Positions 51,742 through 60,217 of a stretch of DNA of 64,000 nucleotides are shown here, piece after piece. Each line of letters begins with the position of its first letter. Within the stretch, counting starts at the first letter, position 1. The notes below the pieces were generated by a model. The model made no database searches and was not told the DNA's origin. It worked only from the letters and a program-made list of their open reading frames with translations. The position numbers were made by a program, and so were the translations under genes. Origin of the DNA: Oscillospiraceae bacterium (GTDB lineage Bacteria > Bacillota_A > Clostridia > Oscillospirales > CAG-272); assembly GCA_015063445.1 (NCBI GenBank), contig SVUD01000001.1, positions 1-64,000 of the forward strand, written 5' to 3'.

Positions 51742-51801
51742 TTAAGAGGCAAAATTTAGTCAATTCTTGTTATTTTTGCAAGCAATTGTTTTCATTTTGC
51801 C
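51721..51801 (-). repeat. Rhs-core direct repeat (copy of 49751-49831)
   Basis: About 81 bp matching 49751-49831 with roughly ten differences and the same orientation (both contain GTTGTACG and AGAGGCAAAATTTAGTC). The two copies bracket immunity genes A, the membrane protein and the 188-aa protein, about 1.97 kb apart. Confidence 0.85.
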
Positions 51802-51884
51802 TCTTGTTGCTTTGTGTTTGAGTGTTTCTCGATGTACTTGTGCATCAAAACATTTTGCCTTCAATCACTTACGTTTCATAAAAT

Positions 51885-52008
51885 CTATTCTTTTGAATCT
51901 TCCCAGCCAAACGAACTTTGAAACTTGTTAAAGCAATCTTCACATATCCAGCTTTGGCTTTTTTCTTCATAAACTTTGGTGGTAATCTTTTTTAATTTTT
52001 TTATCCAT
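51885..52008 (-). pseudogene. Broken immunity gene remnant
   Basis: Minus strand: an ATG at 52008 starts MDKKIKK and stops early. The +1 frame carries KKITTKVYEEKSQSWICEDC and ends GWEDSKE with a stop at 51885. WICEDCFNKF resembles WICETCYNDC at the end of the HEAT-type protein at 53277-53960, so this is a degraded relative of that immunity family. Confidence 0.6.
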
Positions 52009-52029
52009 TTTTACACTCCGTAGTGATAA

Positions 52030-52506
52030 CTACTCAAAATCAAAACGCATGTCAACAGACAAACCTACCGATGCGAAAAGCGAAATTTGATCTTGCGATA
52101 GAGCTAAGAACGGAATTTCTCTGCCTTTTGAAGAGACTATAATACTTAAACTAAGAGACAAATTTTCCAAAGCGCATAGTTCGGTGAATTCTTGCTTTCT
52201 GCTAACTACTATTTTTTCTACATCGAGCAACGTTTCGTTAAAATCATCAAAGCCTCCTCTGCCATAGCCCCAGCATGCGTGTATTATGAAAGGATGGGGA
52301 GATTGTTCTTGAGGGATTACAGTGAAATTCTTAGAATCTGTTCCAAAATCCTTAAAGTATACTTTTCCTTTACTTACCCTGGGTGCTTCTGAATATATCG
52401 GCTGAAGATTCAATACATTGCTGACATTATCTCTGTCAAAGTCATCTGTATCTCTTTTTGTTAACACAATTTCATATTTTACTGAAGTTTTATTTCTCTT
52501 TTTCAT
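52030..52506 (-). CDS. Putative immunity protein B (DUF4279-like), 158 aa
   Basis: The sequence fits the DUF4279 pattern found among immunity proteins of polymorphic toxin systems: an N-terminal KYEIVLTKRDTDDFDRDNVS, a short LNLQPIYSEAPRVSKGK segment and a C-terminal ISLFASVGLSVDMRFDF. The family match is from memory of its layout and should be tested. Its ATG overlaps the stop of toxin tip B (ATGA), so the two were translated together before the toxin lost its 5' part. AT-rich. Confidence 0.65.
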   Translation of the reverse strand: MKKRNKTSVKYEIVLTKRDTDDFDRDNVSNVLNLQPIYSEAPRVSKGKVYFKDFGTDSKNFTVIPQEQSPHPFIIHACWGYGRGGFDDFNETLLDVEKIVVSRKQEFTELCALENLSLSLSIIVSSKGREIPFLALSQDQISLFASVGLSVDMRFDFE

Positions 52507-52712
52507 TTCAAAAACAACTCCGTATATATTTCTTTTGCAGTCTCTATGGCAATCAAAACCAGCTCATTGTTTGAGCGATTCCTAAAAATATTAAATCTAC
52601 TTCCTTTGTTGCCTACAAAATCTTTCTTTAACTCTTCTGCACCTTTATATCCAAATTTCTGTGCCCATTTATTTGCTTCTTTATTGTTTCTTGCTTGTAG
52701 TTCTAATAACCT
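52503..52712 (-). pseudogene. Toxin tip B, 69 codons without start
   Basis: Open from just after a stop at 52713. It reads LLELQARNNKEANKWAQKFG, then KGAEELKKDFVG and SRFNIFRNRSNNELVLIAIE. This looks like the C-terminal catalytic tip of a polymorphic toxin (NKEANKWAQKFGYKGAEELK is a common lead-in). No core upstream: immunity gene D ends 15 bases away. Confidence 0.65.
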
Positions 52713-52727
52713 CTATACGTAAAGGGA

Positions 52728-53024
52728 TTATCTGTCGCCCCTTGTATTCTCCACAATATAACAACCTGGATTTAACTCAAATTTATTCAAATCATTTTTG
52801 AAAGTATATTTACCTGCAAAACGATATTCTAAAATTGTCTCCGTGCTTCCTACAAAAATTTCTGTTGCATTACCATTGTTAGAATCGAAGATAATCGTGC
52901 GCAAATATCCACACTCTTCTAACCAAGAATCATATTCTGGTTGCAGAAAAAAGTTTTGCCCATCTACACAAACCTCGAATTCTTCTCCAATCTGCATCAT
53001 TTCTATCAATTCATTTATTTTCAT
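52728..53024 (-). CDS. Putative immunity protein D, 98 aa
   Basis: A small acidic beta-rich protein (FEVCVDGQNFFLQPEYDSW, TEIFVGSTETILEYRF, CYIVENTRGDR). No known domain recognised. The ATG at 53024 has GAGGTG five bases upstream, and that site lies in the last codons of toxin tip D. Position and size support an immunity role; inferred only. Confidence 0.6.
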   Translation of the reverse strand: MKINELIEMMQIGEEFEVCVDGQNFFLQPEYDSWLEECGYLRTIIFDSNNGNATEIFVGSTETILEYRFAGKYTFKNDLNKFELNPGCYIVENTRGDR

Positions 53025-53032
53025 TTGGCACC

Positions 53033-53212
53033 TCAATAAATATCAATTGGTTCGCTTCGTTCTGGCTTTATACCGCCCCATTTCCATTTGTGTTTATGCG
53101 GAAATTTATGACTATTATTGGGATCTGGGTGATGAAAATCAATATCATATTCAGCTTTACCATCCGAACCGTAATGACGTGTTTGCTTTAATCCTTTTTT
53201 ATCAATAAATGT
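53033..53212 (-). pseudogene. Toxin tip D (His-rich), 59 codons without start
   Basis: Start-less frame reading RHYGSDGKAEYDIDFHHPDP, then SHKFPHKHKWKWGG and ending SEPIDIY. The R-x-Y-x-x-x-G-x-A-x-x-D-I-D-F and H-x-F-P-H-x-H-x-W pattern is familiar from C-terminal tips of Rhs and other polymorphic toxins. The N-terminal core is missing. Confidence 0.75.
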
Positions 53213-53276
53213 TTAATTGCTTTTTTACAAAAGTTGAATGCGCAATTCGCGATGTGGATTGTTAAAGTTGGTCTAT

Positions 53277-53960
53277 TTAATTAGCAGATTTGAGTTCAAA
53301 ACCATCCTTGCAATCGTTATAACAAGTTTCGCAAATCCATAATTTGTTGTTATCGGTTGTGTATCCTATCGGTAGTTCATCTGTGCCAATCTCGTTTTGA
53401 CAAAACTCGCAAACAGGCTTAGCTACTATATCATCTAAAACATCTCTCTTTGTTAATATTTTTTGAGAAAACAATTTTTCAAGATGCTTATCCCAGCCTT
53501 CTCCAAACCTTATGTAATTTATAGATCCACGTGCTCTTTGACGAACATAAGAATCTTTATCGTTTGCTAATAATTTAAGAGTATCAAAATACCTCTTGGG
53601 TTTTCTATGCTCTAACAATAAAGTCAACTGCCAACGAGTTTCCATTTGCGGATGTGATAATCCAATTTCTATTATTTTTTCAAATTGCTCTTCGGATGAG
53701 TAATCTTCTATATGATAGCAGATATTTTCTCCTTCGTTATCAAGTCCCATAACAGTAAGTAAATCGAATATTGAGTCGTCATCTAATGCATTTTTATTTA
53801 CTATTCTCTGACCTGCGAAAAACAATTCATTCCACTTTGGAAAATCATCTTCATACTCTCTCAAAACTTGATTCAACCCTTTTTCGTTATAGTCATCCTG
53901 CGTCTTGTTTAGTTCTTCTATCATCCATTGCCAAAATTCATTTAATAGTTGTTTTATCAT
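53277..53960 (-). CDS. Putative immunity protein C with HEAT-like repeats, 227 aa
   Basis: Helical protein with two HEAT-like units (LSHPQMETRWQLTLLLEHRK, LANDKDSYVRQRARGSINYI) and a C-terminal Cys cluster resembling a small zinc ribbon (CEFCQNEIG, WICETCYNDC). HEAT-repeat immunity proteins are known in polymorphic toxin systems. ATG 53960 is chosen because GGAGGT lies five bases upstream; the TTG at 53972 falls in the ribosome binding site. It follows tip C. A broken relative of its C-terminus lies at 51885-52008. Confidence 0.65.
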   Translation of the reverse strand: MIKQLLNEFWQWMIEELNKTQDDYNEKGLNQVLREYEDDFPKWNELFFAGQRIVNKNALDDDSIFDLLTVMGLDNEGENICYHIEDYSSEEQFEKIIEIGLSHPQMETRWQLTLLLEHRKPKRYFDTLKLLANDKDSYVRQRARGSINYIRFGEGWDKHLEKLFSQKILTKRDVLDDIVAKPVCEFCQNEIGTDELPIGYTTDNNKLWICETCYNDCKDGFELKSAN

Positions 53961-53975
53961 AATTACCTCCAATAA

Positions 53976-54131
53976 CTAGTATATAGGAAAACCATGTATT
54001 CCATCTTCACTAAAATGAATCTCTATTGTTCGTCCATCGCTTAATGTACCTATTCGTACATTTGCTCTTTTTGGTTTACGTTGGCTGTTTATGCTTCCGT
54101 TGTGGTTAATACTACAATATAATTGTACCAT
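53976..54131 (-). pseudogene. Toxin tip C, ~51 codons
   Basis: A short frame that happens to open with ATG at 54131: MVQLYCSINHNGSINSQRKP then RIGTLSDGRTIEIHFSED and ending GFPIY at 53976. No ribosome binding site. Same position (directly before an immunity gene) as the other tips; the family is not recognised. Confidence 0.5.
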
Positions 54132-54379
54132 ATATCACGGCGCTTGAAAAGAGGTAAAAAGCGTTTTTAACAATATGCATAATGATATTCGTCAAAATCA
54201 TCTAAAAAATTCCTTCATATATAAATACCCTAAAAATAGTCAAAACGTTACAAAAAAATCGAAAAAAATTTATTTTCAGCGTTTTGCACAAAGTGCTTTG
54301 TAGATTTTGACGAAGAAAAAACGGTTTTTTCACCTTACTTGTTTCGGTGATAGGAAAAGAAATCTTAATAATATCTTCA
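54132..54379. other. AT-rich intergenic region
   Basis: No gene, remnant or repeat recognised between tip C and the next promoter. Confidence 0.4.
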
Positions 54380-54408
54380 TTGACTTTTAAGCCAAAAAAT
54401 GCTATACT
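54380..54408 (+). promoter_or_regulatory. Sigma-A promoter
   Basis: TTGACT, 17 bp, TATACT, 53 bases before the ATG at 54462. Confidence 0.8.
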
Positions 54409-54461
54409 CTTTCTTGTAAAACGTTTTGCAAGGCAAAATCAGAACACGGAGCAAAGCAGAT

Positions 54462-55352
54462 ATGGAAAATTACAACGATAAAAACGAGGAGATAAAAAAC
54501 AGCTCCCAAGAAAAGCAGGAGCGAGATATATTCGAGCGCACCTCTCACTACGATCCTCTCGCAAAAAATGAAGAGGCTTCCGAGGCATCGTATGCCGATG
54601 CGGGAAAATCCGACGGAGATATCAAGATCACCTCACCGTTTTTAAAAAAGCTTGAAAACTTTTTCTACCACTACAAATGGCACACGATAATAGCCGCATT
54701 TTTCGTTTTTGTTATCACGCTATGCGTGGTACAGACCTGCAAAAGAACCTCTTACGATGCATACGTTTTGTATGCGGGCGGCAAGAACTTGCGCACTTTG
54801 GAGGAAGGCGAGACCGAATCAACCTGTACCATTCTTTACAAGTCCGCAGGACTTTACGTCGGTGATTACAATTCCGACCAAGAGAGAAATCTCTCGCTTC
54901 TCGACATATATCTTCCCTCTGACGATGAGATAAAGGAGCTTGAGAAGGAAGGCAACGTTCCATACAATCTTCTCAAGGATAATGACGAGCTTTTCCGCAA
55001 TAATATGCTTTCGGGCAACTACTATGTTTGTATGATATCCAAATATCTTCTCGACGAGTGGACTAACAAAGGCACCAACCCCTTTGCCCCCGTATCCCTT
55101 TATCTTCCCGAGGGCGCAAAAATAGCGAGCGGTGAAAACGACGAGGGCTACCGACTTGCCTCCGAATACGGAGTGTATCTTTCGTCAACGCCCTTAAAGG
55201 ACAAGCCCGGCTTCAAATATCTGCCCGAGGATACCGTTTTGTGCTTCAGAAAATATTCGAAAGCCGCAGCTCCCGGAAAACGAGGCAAGACAGTCTATGA
55301 CAATTCCGAAAAGCTCTTCCGCGCTATGCTCGTCGGAAAAATTTACGAGTGA
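54462..55352 (+). CDS. Single-pass membrane protein of unknown function, 296 aa
   Basis: Cytosolic N-terminus of ~75 charged residues, one transmembrane helix (about 82-104: TIIAAFFVFVITLCVVQTC) and an extracellular domain of ~190 residues (YDAYVLYAGGKNLRTLEEGE, LSLLDIYLPSDDEIKELEKE, NMLSGNYYVCMISKYLLDEW). No known domain recognised. The ATG at 54462 has GGAG 11 bases upstream; a TTG at 54426 would lie close to the promoter and is rejected. Monocistronic between a promoter and a bidirectional terminator. Confidence 0.65.
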   Translation: MENYNDKNEEIKNSSQEKQERDIFERTSHYDPLAKNEEASEASYADAGKSDGDIKITSPFLKKLENFFYHYKWHTIIAAFFVFVITLCVVQTCKRTSYDAYVLYAGGKNLRTLEEGETESTCTILYKSAGLYVGDYNSDQERNLSLLDIYLPSDDEIKELEKEGNVPYNLLKDNDELFRNNMLSGNYYVCMISKYLLDEWTNKGTNPFAPVSLYLPEGAKIASGENDEGYRLASEYGVYLSSTPLKDKPGFKYLPEDTVLCFRKYSKAAAPGKRGKTVYDNSEKLFRAMLVGKIYE

Positions 55353-55389
55353 TCAAGAAAAATACCGTAATTTGTAAATAAATAATAAC

Positions 55390-55433
55390 AAAAAGGCGAT
55401 TGTCCGTTCGTTTTTCGGGCAACCGTCTTTTTA
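55390..55433. terminator. Bidirectional terminator
   Basis: AAAAAGGCGATTGTCCG pairs with CGGGCAACCGTCTTTTT with a few mismatches; convergent genes on both sides. Confidence 0.8.
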
Positions 55434-55447
55434 TTATTCGTTGTTTT

Positions 55448-58336
55448 TTAAATCTCTATAATGTTATCTATTTTATCCTTGGCTGCGTCAAGCTGCGCCT
55501 TGCCGCCTATAATGCAAATTCCCGAGCTTGCTATAATTTTCTTAAGCATATCGGCTATTTTCATCATATCCTCGGGTGAAGCGTTGAGAATTTCACGTCT
55601 TTGGCGCGCCTTATCCTCATAGCTCTCACCTCTTAAACGTAACGCTACTGTCATAGCGCCGATAACCTTAGGCGTAAGAAGAACTTCGGAATCTCCTATC
55701 GCTCCTATTATGAAATTATCAAGATTATCTGTATTCTTTGCGAACTCGGTGAGGAATTCGGGCGTTTGCTTGAATATATCGGCAGAGCGGTTAGCGTCGG
55801 GATCACGGTAGGTATAGAATCCAACCATGCCGTTTTGTCTTTTAATAAAGCCTGCGCCGTATGCGCCGCCCTGAACTCTTATCGCATTCCACAAAAATTC
55901 ATATGAAATTATCGATCTCGCGACACCGAGCGAGCCCTGTACGCTCTCAGCGCAGCTTAACACGTCCCCCGACATTGAGGCGAAGGATATCGCCGCGGGA
56001 ATGAGTATTCCCTCCCGTCTTACGCCGAGAGGCTCTATTTTGCTTCCTCTCTCAAAATCGCTGCCGATCGGGAATATGGAAATAAGCTTCTTTTCATATC
56101 CGTCCTGCTTTTCTCCCGAATAATACACCGTGAGTCTTTTTCTTGTGAATATTCTTTCAACAAGACCGTATAAACACTCGGAAAGCGCTGATGCGTGTGA
56201 AGAATAATCCGAATCCAATGCTCGAAGCTTAAGATAATTCTCTATTCCCTCGATATGCTCGGTTACAGCAGATTCACGGCTGACGTAGGCGGAAGCTCTT
56301 AAAAACGCCGCCGAATGTCCCGCCGCGGATATGCTCTCCTGAGCGCCTATTTTCATCTGTCTTATAATCTTTCCGATAGAATCGCTATCGTCAAAGCGAG
56401 AGGCAAGAAGAACCTCTTTTACAATATCCGCAACCGAATCAAGCTTTGTGGCAAGCGAGCTTACGGCAACCTGAAAATACGGTGTTACTACGCCGTTCTT
56501 AGTAGAAACAAGCGTACCCGTGCTGAAATTGCCAAGCTCGGTTTTGATTTTTGTCTGCAGCTCTGCGGCGCTGTGCGAATCGGTCGCAACGTTCTTATAA
56601 AGCTCGGTCAAAATCGACGTAGCAAAAAGGCCGCGCTCGTCAAAATCGGATATATCGAAAAGAAGAGTCGTATATACGATACCTCTCGAATTTGTTTCGG
56701 TAAACACGGTCTCGACTCCGTCTGTCAAGCCTTCTTCGAAATCGTGCCTTTCGGGAAGCTCGCTGATATCCGAAACCGAAACCATAGGTATCGTAGCGAG
56801 CGCATCGGGAGAGTCGGGTGTTTTTTGCCACTGTTCAATAAGCTCGGTGCGTTTTATTATCTCTTCAAGCTCCTCGGTGCTCATCGAAGCCTTGATACCA
56901 GCAAGTCTTTCCTTTTCCTCACGGTCTCTCGCCTCTCCTAAAGTTGCCGAGGGTATCATATAAAGCGTTGCGCTGTGCGTTGATTTAAGAATATATTTTT
57001 CAAGTATTTTCTCGTAAAAATCGGTGTCAAGCATATCACGAAGGTAAGCTATATCCTCTTCAAACGAGAGTCCTTCCTTGGGGTCGCCGCCGTAAAGCCA
57101 CGTATCGAGCGCGGATATCGAATACGCAATTCCGGCGGGGAAGGTCGCCATATCCTGCTCTCTGACTCTGAATTCAAGAGAATTAAACGAAGCCTTCAAA
57201 ACGGTTTTGTCTATTCCCTTTTTAACAAGCTCGGATATCGTTTCGAGCGCCAAGCTCTTTGCCCTTTCCATATCCTCGCGTCTTACGTTTTTGATCTCTA
57301 TTATAACAGAGTTATCTCTTATCCCGTCGTAAGGAACGAAGTACACGTCCTCGCAAAGTCCCGAATCAAGAATAGTCTTTTTAAACGGTGAATCGTTCGT
57401 ACCCGCAATGGCGTCCGTAGCTATCGCAAGAGCGACCGAAAGCCGTCTTTCGAGGTATGACGAGGTTGCGAAGCCGAGGCAAACGCGCGCCTTGCCGACA
57501 GGGTCCTCAGTAGGAGATATTTCGTATTCTACCGTCTTTTCGACGTGACCGCATCTTTCAAGCGCGGGAATCTCACTGTTTATCTCAAGATAATCGTATT
57601 CACCGAGAAACGAATCTAAAAGAGCAAGCGTTTTATCTATATCAACGCTGCCGTCAAGTATTATCCGAGCGTTTGAGGGATGATAGTATCTTGCGTGCGC
57701 GGCGACAAAATCCTCGTATGTCAAGGTAGGAATATATTTCGGGTTACCGCCCGAATCCTTGCCGTAGCAATTGCCTCGGTAAAGCATTGAGGACATCTCG
57801 CTCATCTCAACCTCGTCGGCAGACGAGTAAGCGCCCTTCATCTCATTAAAGACGACGCCCTTATATATCATATCGTCATCTTTATTATGAAGCTCGTAAT
57901 GCCAGCCCTCCTGATAAAATATCTCGGGCTTCCTTACGGCAAGCGGATGCAAAACCGCATCCATATAAATGTCTACGAGATTCAAAAAATCCTTTTCGTT
58001 CTTAGACGAAACGGGGTACATCGTTTTATCGGGGAAGGTAAATGCGTTGAGGAAGGTCTTAAGCGAGCCCTTAAGAAGCTCGACGAACGGCTCCTTAACG
58101 GGATATTTTTCCGAGCCGCAAAGCACCGAATGCTCGAGAATGTGAAAAACTCCCGTATCATCCTCGGGAATAGTTTTGAACGCTATGGCAAAGGTCTTGT
58201 TCGAATCATCTCTGTCTATGAACAAAAGCTTCGCTCCGTTCTTTTTATAAACCGCCTCGTGCAAGGTTCCTCTAAGCTCGGGAATCTCTCTCGAGGATAT
58301 AAATTCAAAGCCGTGTAAATTACCGTTCAGCTTCAT
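55448..58336 (-). CDS. M16C family (presequence protease-like) metallopeptidase
   Basis: 962-aa insulinase-family peptidase of the PreP/HypA (M16C) type. The inverted zinc motif HILEH near residue 65 (FHILEHSVLCGSEKYPV) is followed by KEPFVELLKGSLKTFLNAF and the distal Glu region VVFNEMKGAYSSADE. The C-terminal half has the substrate-binding RVQGGAYGAGF (R/Y motif). No signal peptide; family members degrade peptides in a closed chamber. It is the third gene of an operon with a hydrolase and an Xre-membrane regulator (16-base gap). Confidence 0.93.
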   Translation of the reverse strand: MKLNGNLHGFEFISSREIPELRGTLHEAVYKKNGAKLLFIDRDDSNKTFAIAFKTIPEDDTGVFHILEHSVLCGSEKYPVKEPFVELLKGSLKTFLNAFTFPDKTMYPVSSKNEKDFLNLVDIYMDAVLHPLAVRKPEIFYQEGWHYELHNKDDDMIYKGVVFNEMKGAYSSADEVEMSEMSSMLYRGNCYGKDSGGNPKYIPTLTYEDFVAAHARYYHPSNARIILDGSVDIDKTLALLDSFLGEYDYLEINSEIPALERCGHVEKTVEYEISPTEDPVGKARVCLGFATSSYLERRLSVALAIATDAIAGTNDSPFKKTILDSGLCEDVYFVPYDGIRDNSVIIEIKNVRREDMERAKSLALETISELVKKGIDKTVLKASFNSLEFRVREQDMATFPAGIAYSISALDTWLYGGDPKEGLSFEEDIAYLRDMLDTDFYEKILEKYILKSTHSATLYMIPSATLGEARDREEKERLAGIKASMSTEELEEIIKRTELIEQWQKTPDSPDALATIPMVSVSDISELPERHDFEEGLTDGVETVFTETNSRGIVYTTLLFDISDFDERGLFATSILTELYKNVATDSHSAAELQTKIKTELGNFSTGTLVSTKNGVVTPYFQVAVSSLATKLDSVADIVKEVLLASRFDDSDSIGKIIRQMKIGAQESISAAGHSAAFLRASAYVSRESAVTEHIEGIENYLKLRALDSDYSSHASALSECLYGLVERIFTRKRLTVYYSGEKQDGYEKKLISIFPIGSDFERGSKIEPLGVRREGILIPAAISFASMSGDVLSCAESVQGSLGVARSIISYEFLWNAIRVQGGAYGAGFIKRQNGMVGFYTYRDPDANRSADIFKQTPEFLTEFAKNTDNLDNFIIGAIGDSEVLLTPKVIGAMTVALRLRGESYEDKARQRREILNASPEDMMKIADMLKKIIASSGICIIGGKAQLDAAKDKIDNIIEI

Positions 58337-58352
58337 TTTTATCGCCTTTCAT

Positions 58353-59309
58353 TTAAAAATTCAATTCTGCGTTATCCTTAATAACACTCTTAAGAAAATC
58401 TACCGTTGTTTTTTCATATCTTTCGGTATCGACTATGTAGCTCGTTCCGTGATGCGCCATGGGAAACGTGTGAAGCTGCGCCATATCCGTAGCCTCGTAT
58501 ATTTCACGGCTCATTTCAGGCGGCACAAAGCCGTCGTCCTCTCCGTGCACGAGAAGCAGGGGAACCTTGATTTTTGAAGCGAACGCAGCCGCATCCGCCT
58601 TATTGGGATCAAAGCCGCCGTATATGATAGTTCCCAATCTTAAAATCGGGTAAAGGAAGGTTGGGAAGCCTCTGTCCTTCATAACCTTCATTACAATTTT
58701 TTTAGCGGAGGAAAACGTAGAATCGGCAATAACTCCCTTAACGTTTTCGGGCAAGCCTCTGCCTGCCGCCATTATCACCGTACCCGCTCCGAGAGAAACT
58801 CCGATGAGAACGATTTCTCTGTTTTTTCCCCATCTGCCGTTTATATAATTTATCCAGTCAAGCGTATCAAGGCTTTCATTATATCCAAAGGATATCGTCC
58901 TTCCCTCACTCTCGCCGCACGCTCTCTCGTCGGGCATAATAACGTTAAAGCCGAGCTTGAGAGCAAGCGCTCCGCCGCCCGAGAAGTCGAGCATAGGCGT
59001 GCTTCTGTATCCGTGCATTGCGAGAACAAACGGAGCATTTTCATTCTGCATATAAAGTCTCGCTCTGAGTTTCAGTCCGTCACGCGACGTAATATAAACG
59101 TTCCTTGAGGGACGGGCTATCATTTCGTCGATAAGCCTTTTTGAAAATTCGGATTCACGGCTTCCGTCGTTCTTTACGTGCCTGTACGGGTCGGGCGGTC
59201 TTTTTTTAGGATTGTTATAAAACGCGACTCTGTAAGCGTAATATCCGAACCCAAAAATCACGCCCAAAACGGTAGCTACCGCAATAAATACAATTATCCA
59301 AGGATTCAT
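58353..59309 (-). CDS. Alpha/beta hydrolase with N-terminal membrane anchor
   Basis: 318-aa hydrolase: N-terminal transmembrane helix (residues ~3-25), oxyanion region VLAMHGYRS, nucleophile elbow IGVSLGAG (GxSxG), acid in LVHGEDDGFVPP and catalytic His in PMAHHGTSY. Resembles YqkD-like serine hydrolases. Catalytic domain probably faces outside if the anchor is type II; not certain. It starts within the stop of the Xre-membrane gene (ATGA-type overlap) and precedes the M16C peptidase. Confidence 0.85.
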   Translation of the reverse strand: MNPWIIVFIAVATVLGVIFGFGYYAYRVAFYNNPKKRPPDPYRHVKNDGSRESEFSKRLIDEMIARPSRNVYITSRDGLKLRARLYMQNENAPFVLAMHGYRSTPMLDFSGGGALALKLGFNVIMPDERACGESEGRTISFGYNESLDTLDWINYINGRWGKNREIVLIGVSLGAGTVIMAAGRGLPENVKGVIADSTFSSAKKIVMKVMKDRGFPTFLYPILRLGTIIYGGFDPNKADAAAFASKIKVPLLLVHGEDDGFVPPEMSREIYEATDMAQLHTFPMAHHGTSYIVDTERYEKTTVDFLKSVIKDNAELNF

Positions 59310-59929
59310 TTTGTTCCCCCCTTTTTCTCCGATACGCCTTCGGGGGATTTATATCTGAATATCGTTATAAGGATTATTACCGCCTGAAGCGGAACGCCCA
59401 TAATAAAGAGCATCCACGTGTTGTATTTTAACGTCTGTAAATAGAGTGCGAGAATCGTAGTCCATGATAAAATTGAAAACAGAACACAACCAAAGGCTTT
59501 GTTTTTGAAGAACACCGCGTTGCATATCTGACAAACTACCGCGGAAAGAGGAATCGCCCACACGAATACAGTCCATAGCTTTATGCCGAAAATAACGTTC
59601 ACGTAGGTATACGTCAGTATTGCTGCAATCCAAAGGCTGCAAAGGATTATGAACGTTATGAGCATTTTTCCCGTAGTGTTGCTTTTTACCACGTACGGAT
59701 TGTTTTTTTTCGGCTGCTCCTTCTGAAGCAGATATTCAAATGTAACTCCGTATATATCGCAGATCCTGCAAAGCGTTTCTATATCCGGAAGAGTTTCCGC
59801 ATTCTCCCAGCGTGACACCGCCTTATCCGAATAATTGATTCTTTCCGCAAGCTGCTGCTGGGTAAGCTTATGCTCCTTGCGAAGAGACGCAAGATTCGAG
59901 GCAATTATTTCCTTAACACTCTCTGCCAA
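59306..59929 (-). CDS. Xre-family regulator with membrane domain, 207 aa
   Basis: N-terminal Xre helix-turn-helix (IASNLASLRKEHKLTQQQLA, YSDKAVSRWENAETLPDIET) fused to about four transmembrane helices from residue ~80 on (MLITFIILCSLWIAAILTYTY, LWTVFVWAIPLSAVVCQICN, VLFSILSWTTILALYL, WMLFIMGVPLQAVIILITIF). Such one-component membrane regulators are common in Clostridia. First gene of the operon with the hydrolase and M16C peptidase; likely regulates it in response to a membrane or extracytoplasmic cue. Confidence 0.88.
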   Translation of the reverse strand: MAESVKEIIASNLASLRKEHKLTQQQLAERINYSDKAVSRWENAETLPDIETLCRICDIYGVTFEYLLQKEQPKKNNPYVVKSNTTGKMLITFIILCSLWIAAILTYTYVNVIFGIKLWTVFVWAIPLSAVVCQICNAVFFKNKAFGCVLFSILSWTTILALYLQTLKYNTWMLFIMGVPLQAVIILITIFRYKSPEGVSEKKGGTK

Positions 59930-60025
59930 AGCTTTTTACCCTCCTTTTTTATGTAAAGTTTTATTTGCTTTTTGTTTTTTGTCGTTTTTCTCAAAAAGAA
60001 ATAAAAATATTGTTTTTCCGCACTA

Positions 60026-60054
60026 ATTATAACACGGTTTCCTATAAAAGTCAA
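60026..60054 (-). promoter_or_regulatory. Sigma-A promoter of the Xre-hydrolase-peptidase operon
   Basis: Minus strand TTGACT, 17 bp, TATAAT, about 97 bases before the ATG at 59929. Confidence 0.8.
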
Positions 60055-60136
60055 GGTCTCACGGGCATTCTCAGTTTTGTGGAATCGCTTTTTGAGAATT
60101 CTATTTTCGCTCGAATCAACTCGAGAGGAAAAAATG

Positions 60137-60165
60137 TTGACTCTCACGCTCCTTTGTGGTAAACT
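60137..60165 (+). promoter_or_regulatory. Sigma-A promoter of the GT8 gene
   Basis: TTGACT, 17 bp, TAAACT, 53 bases before the ATG at 60218. Confidence 0.7.
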
Positions 60166-60217
60166 TTCTCCGAAATTAACACGAATTTTGGTTTTCACAT
60201 AAGGAAAGGAGAAAAAT

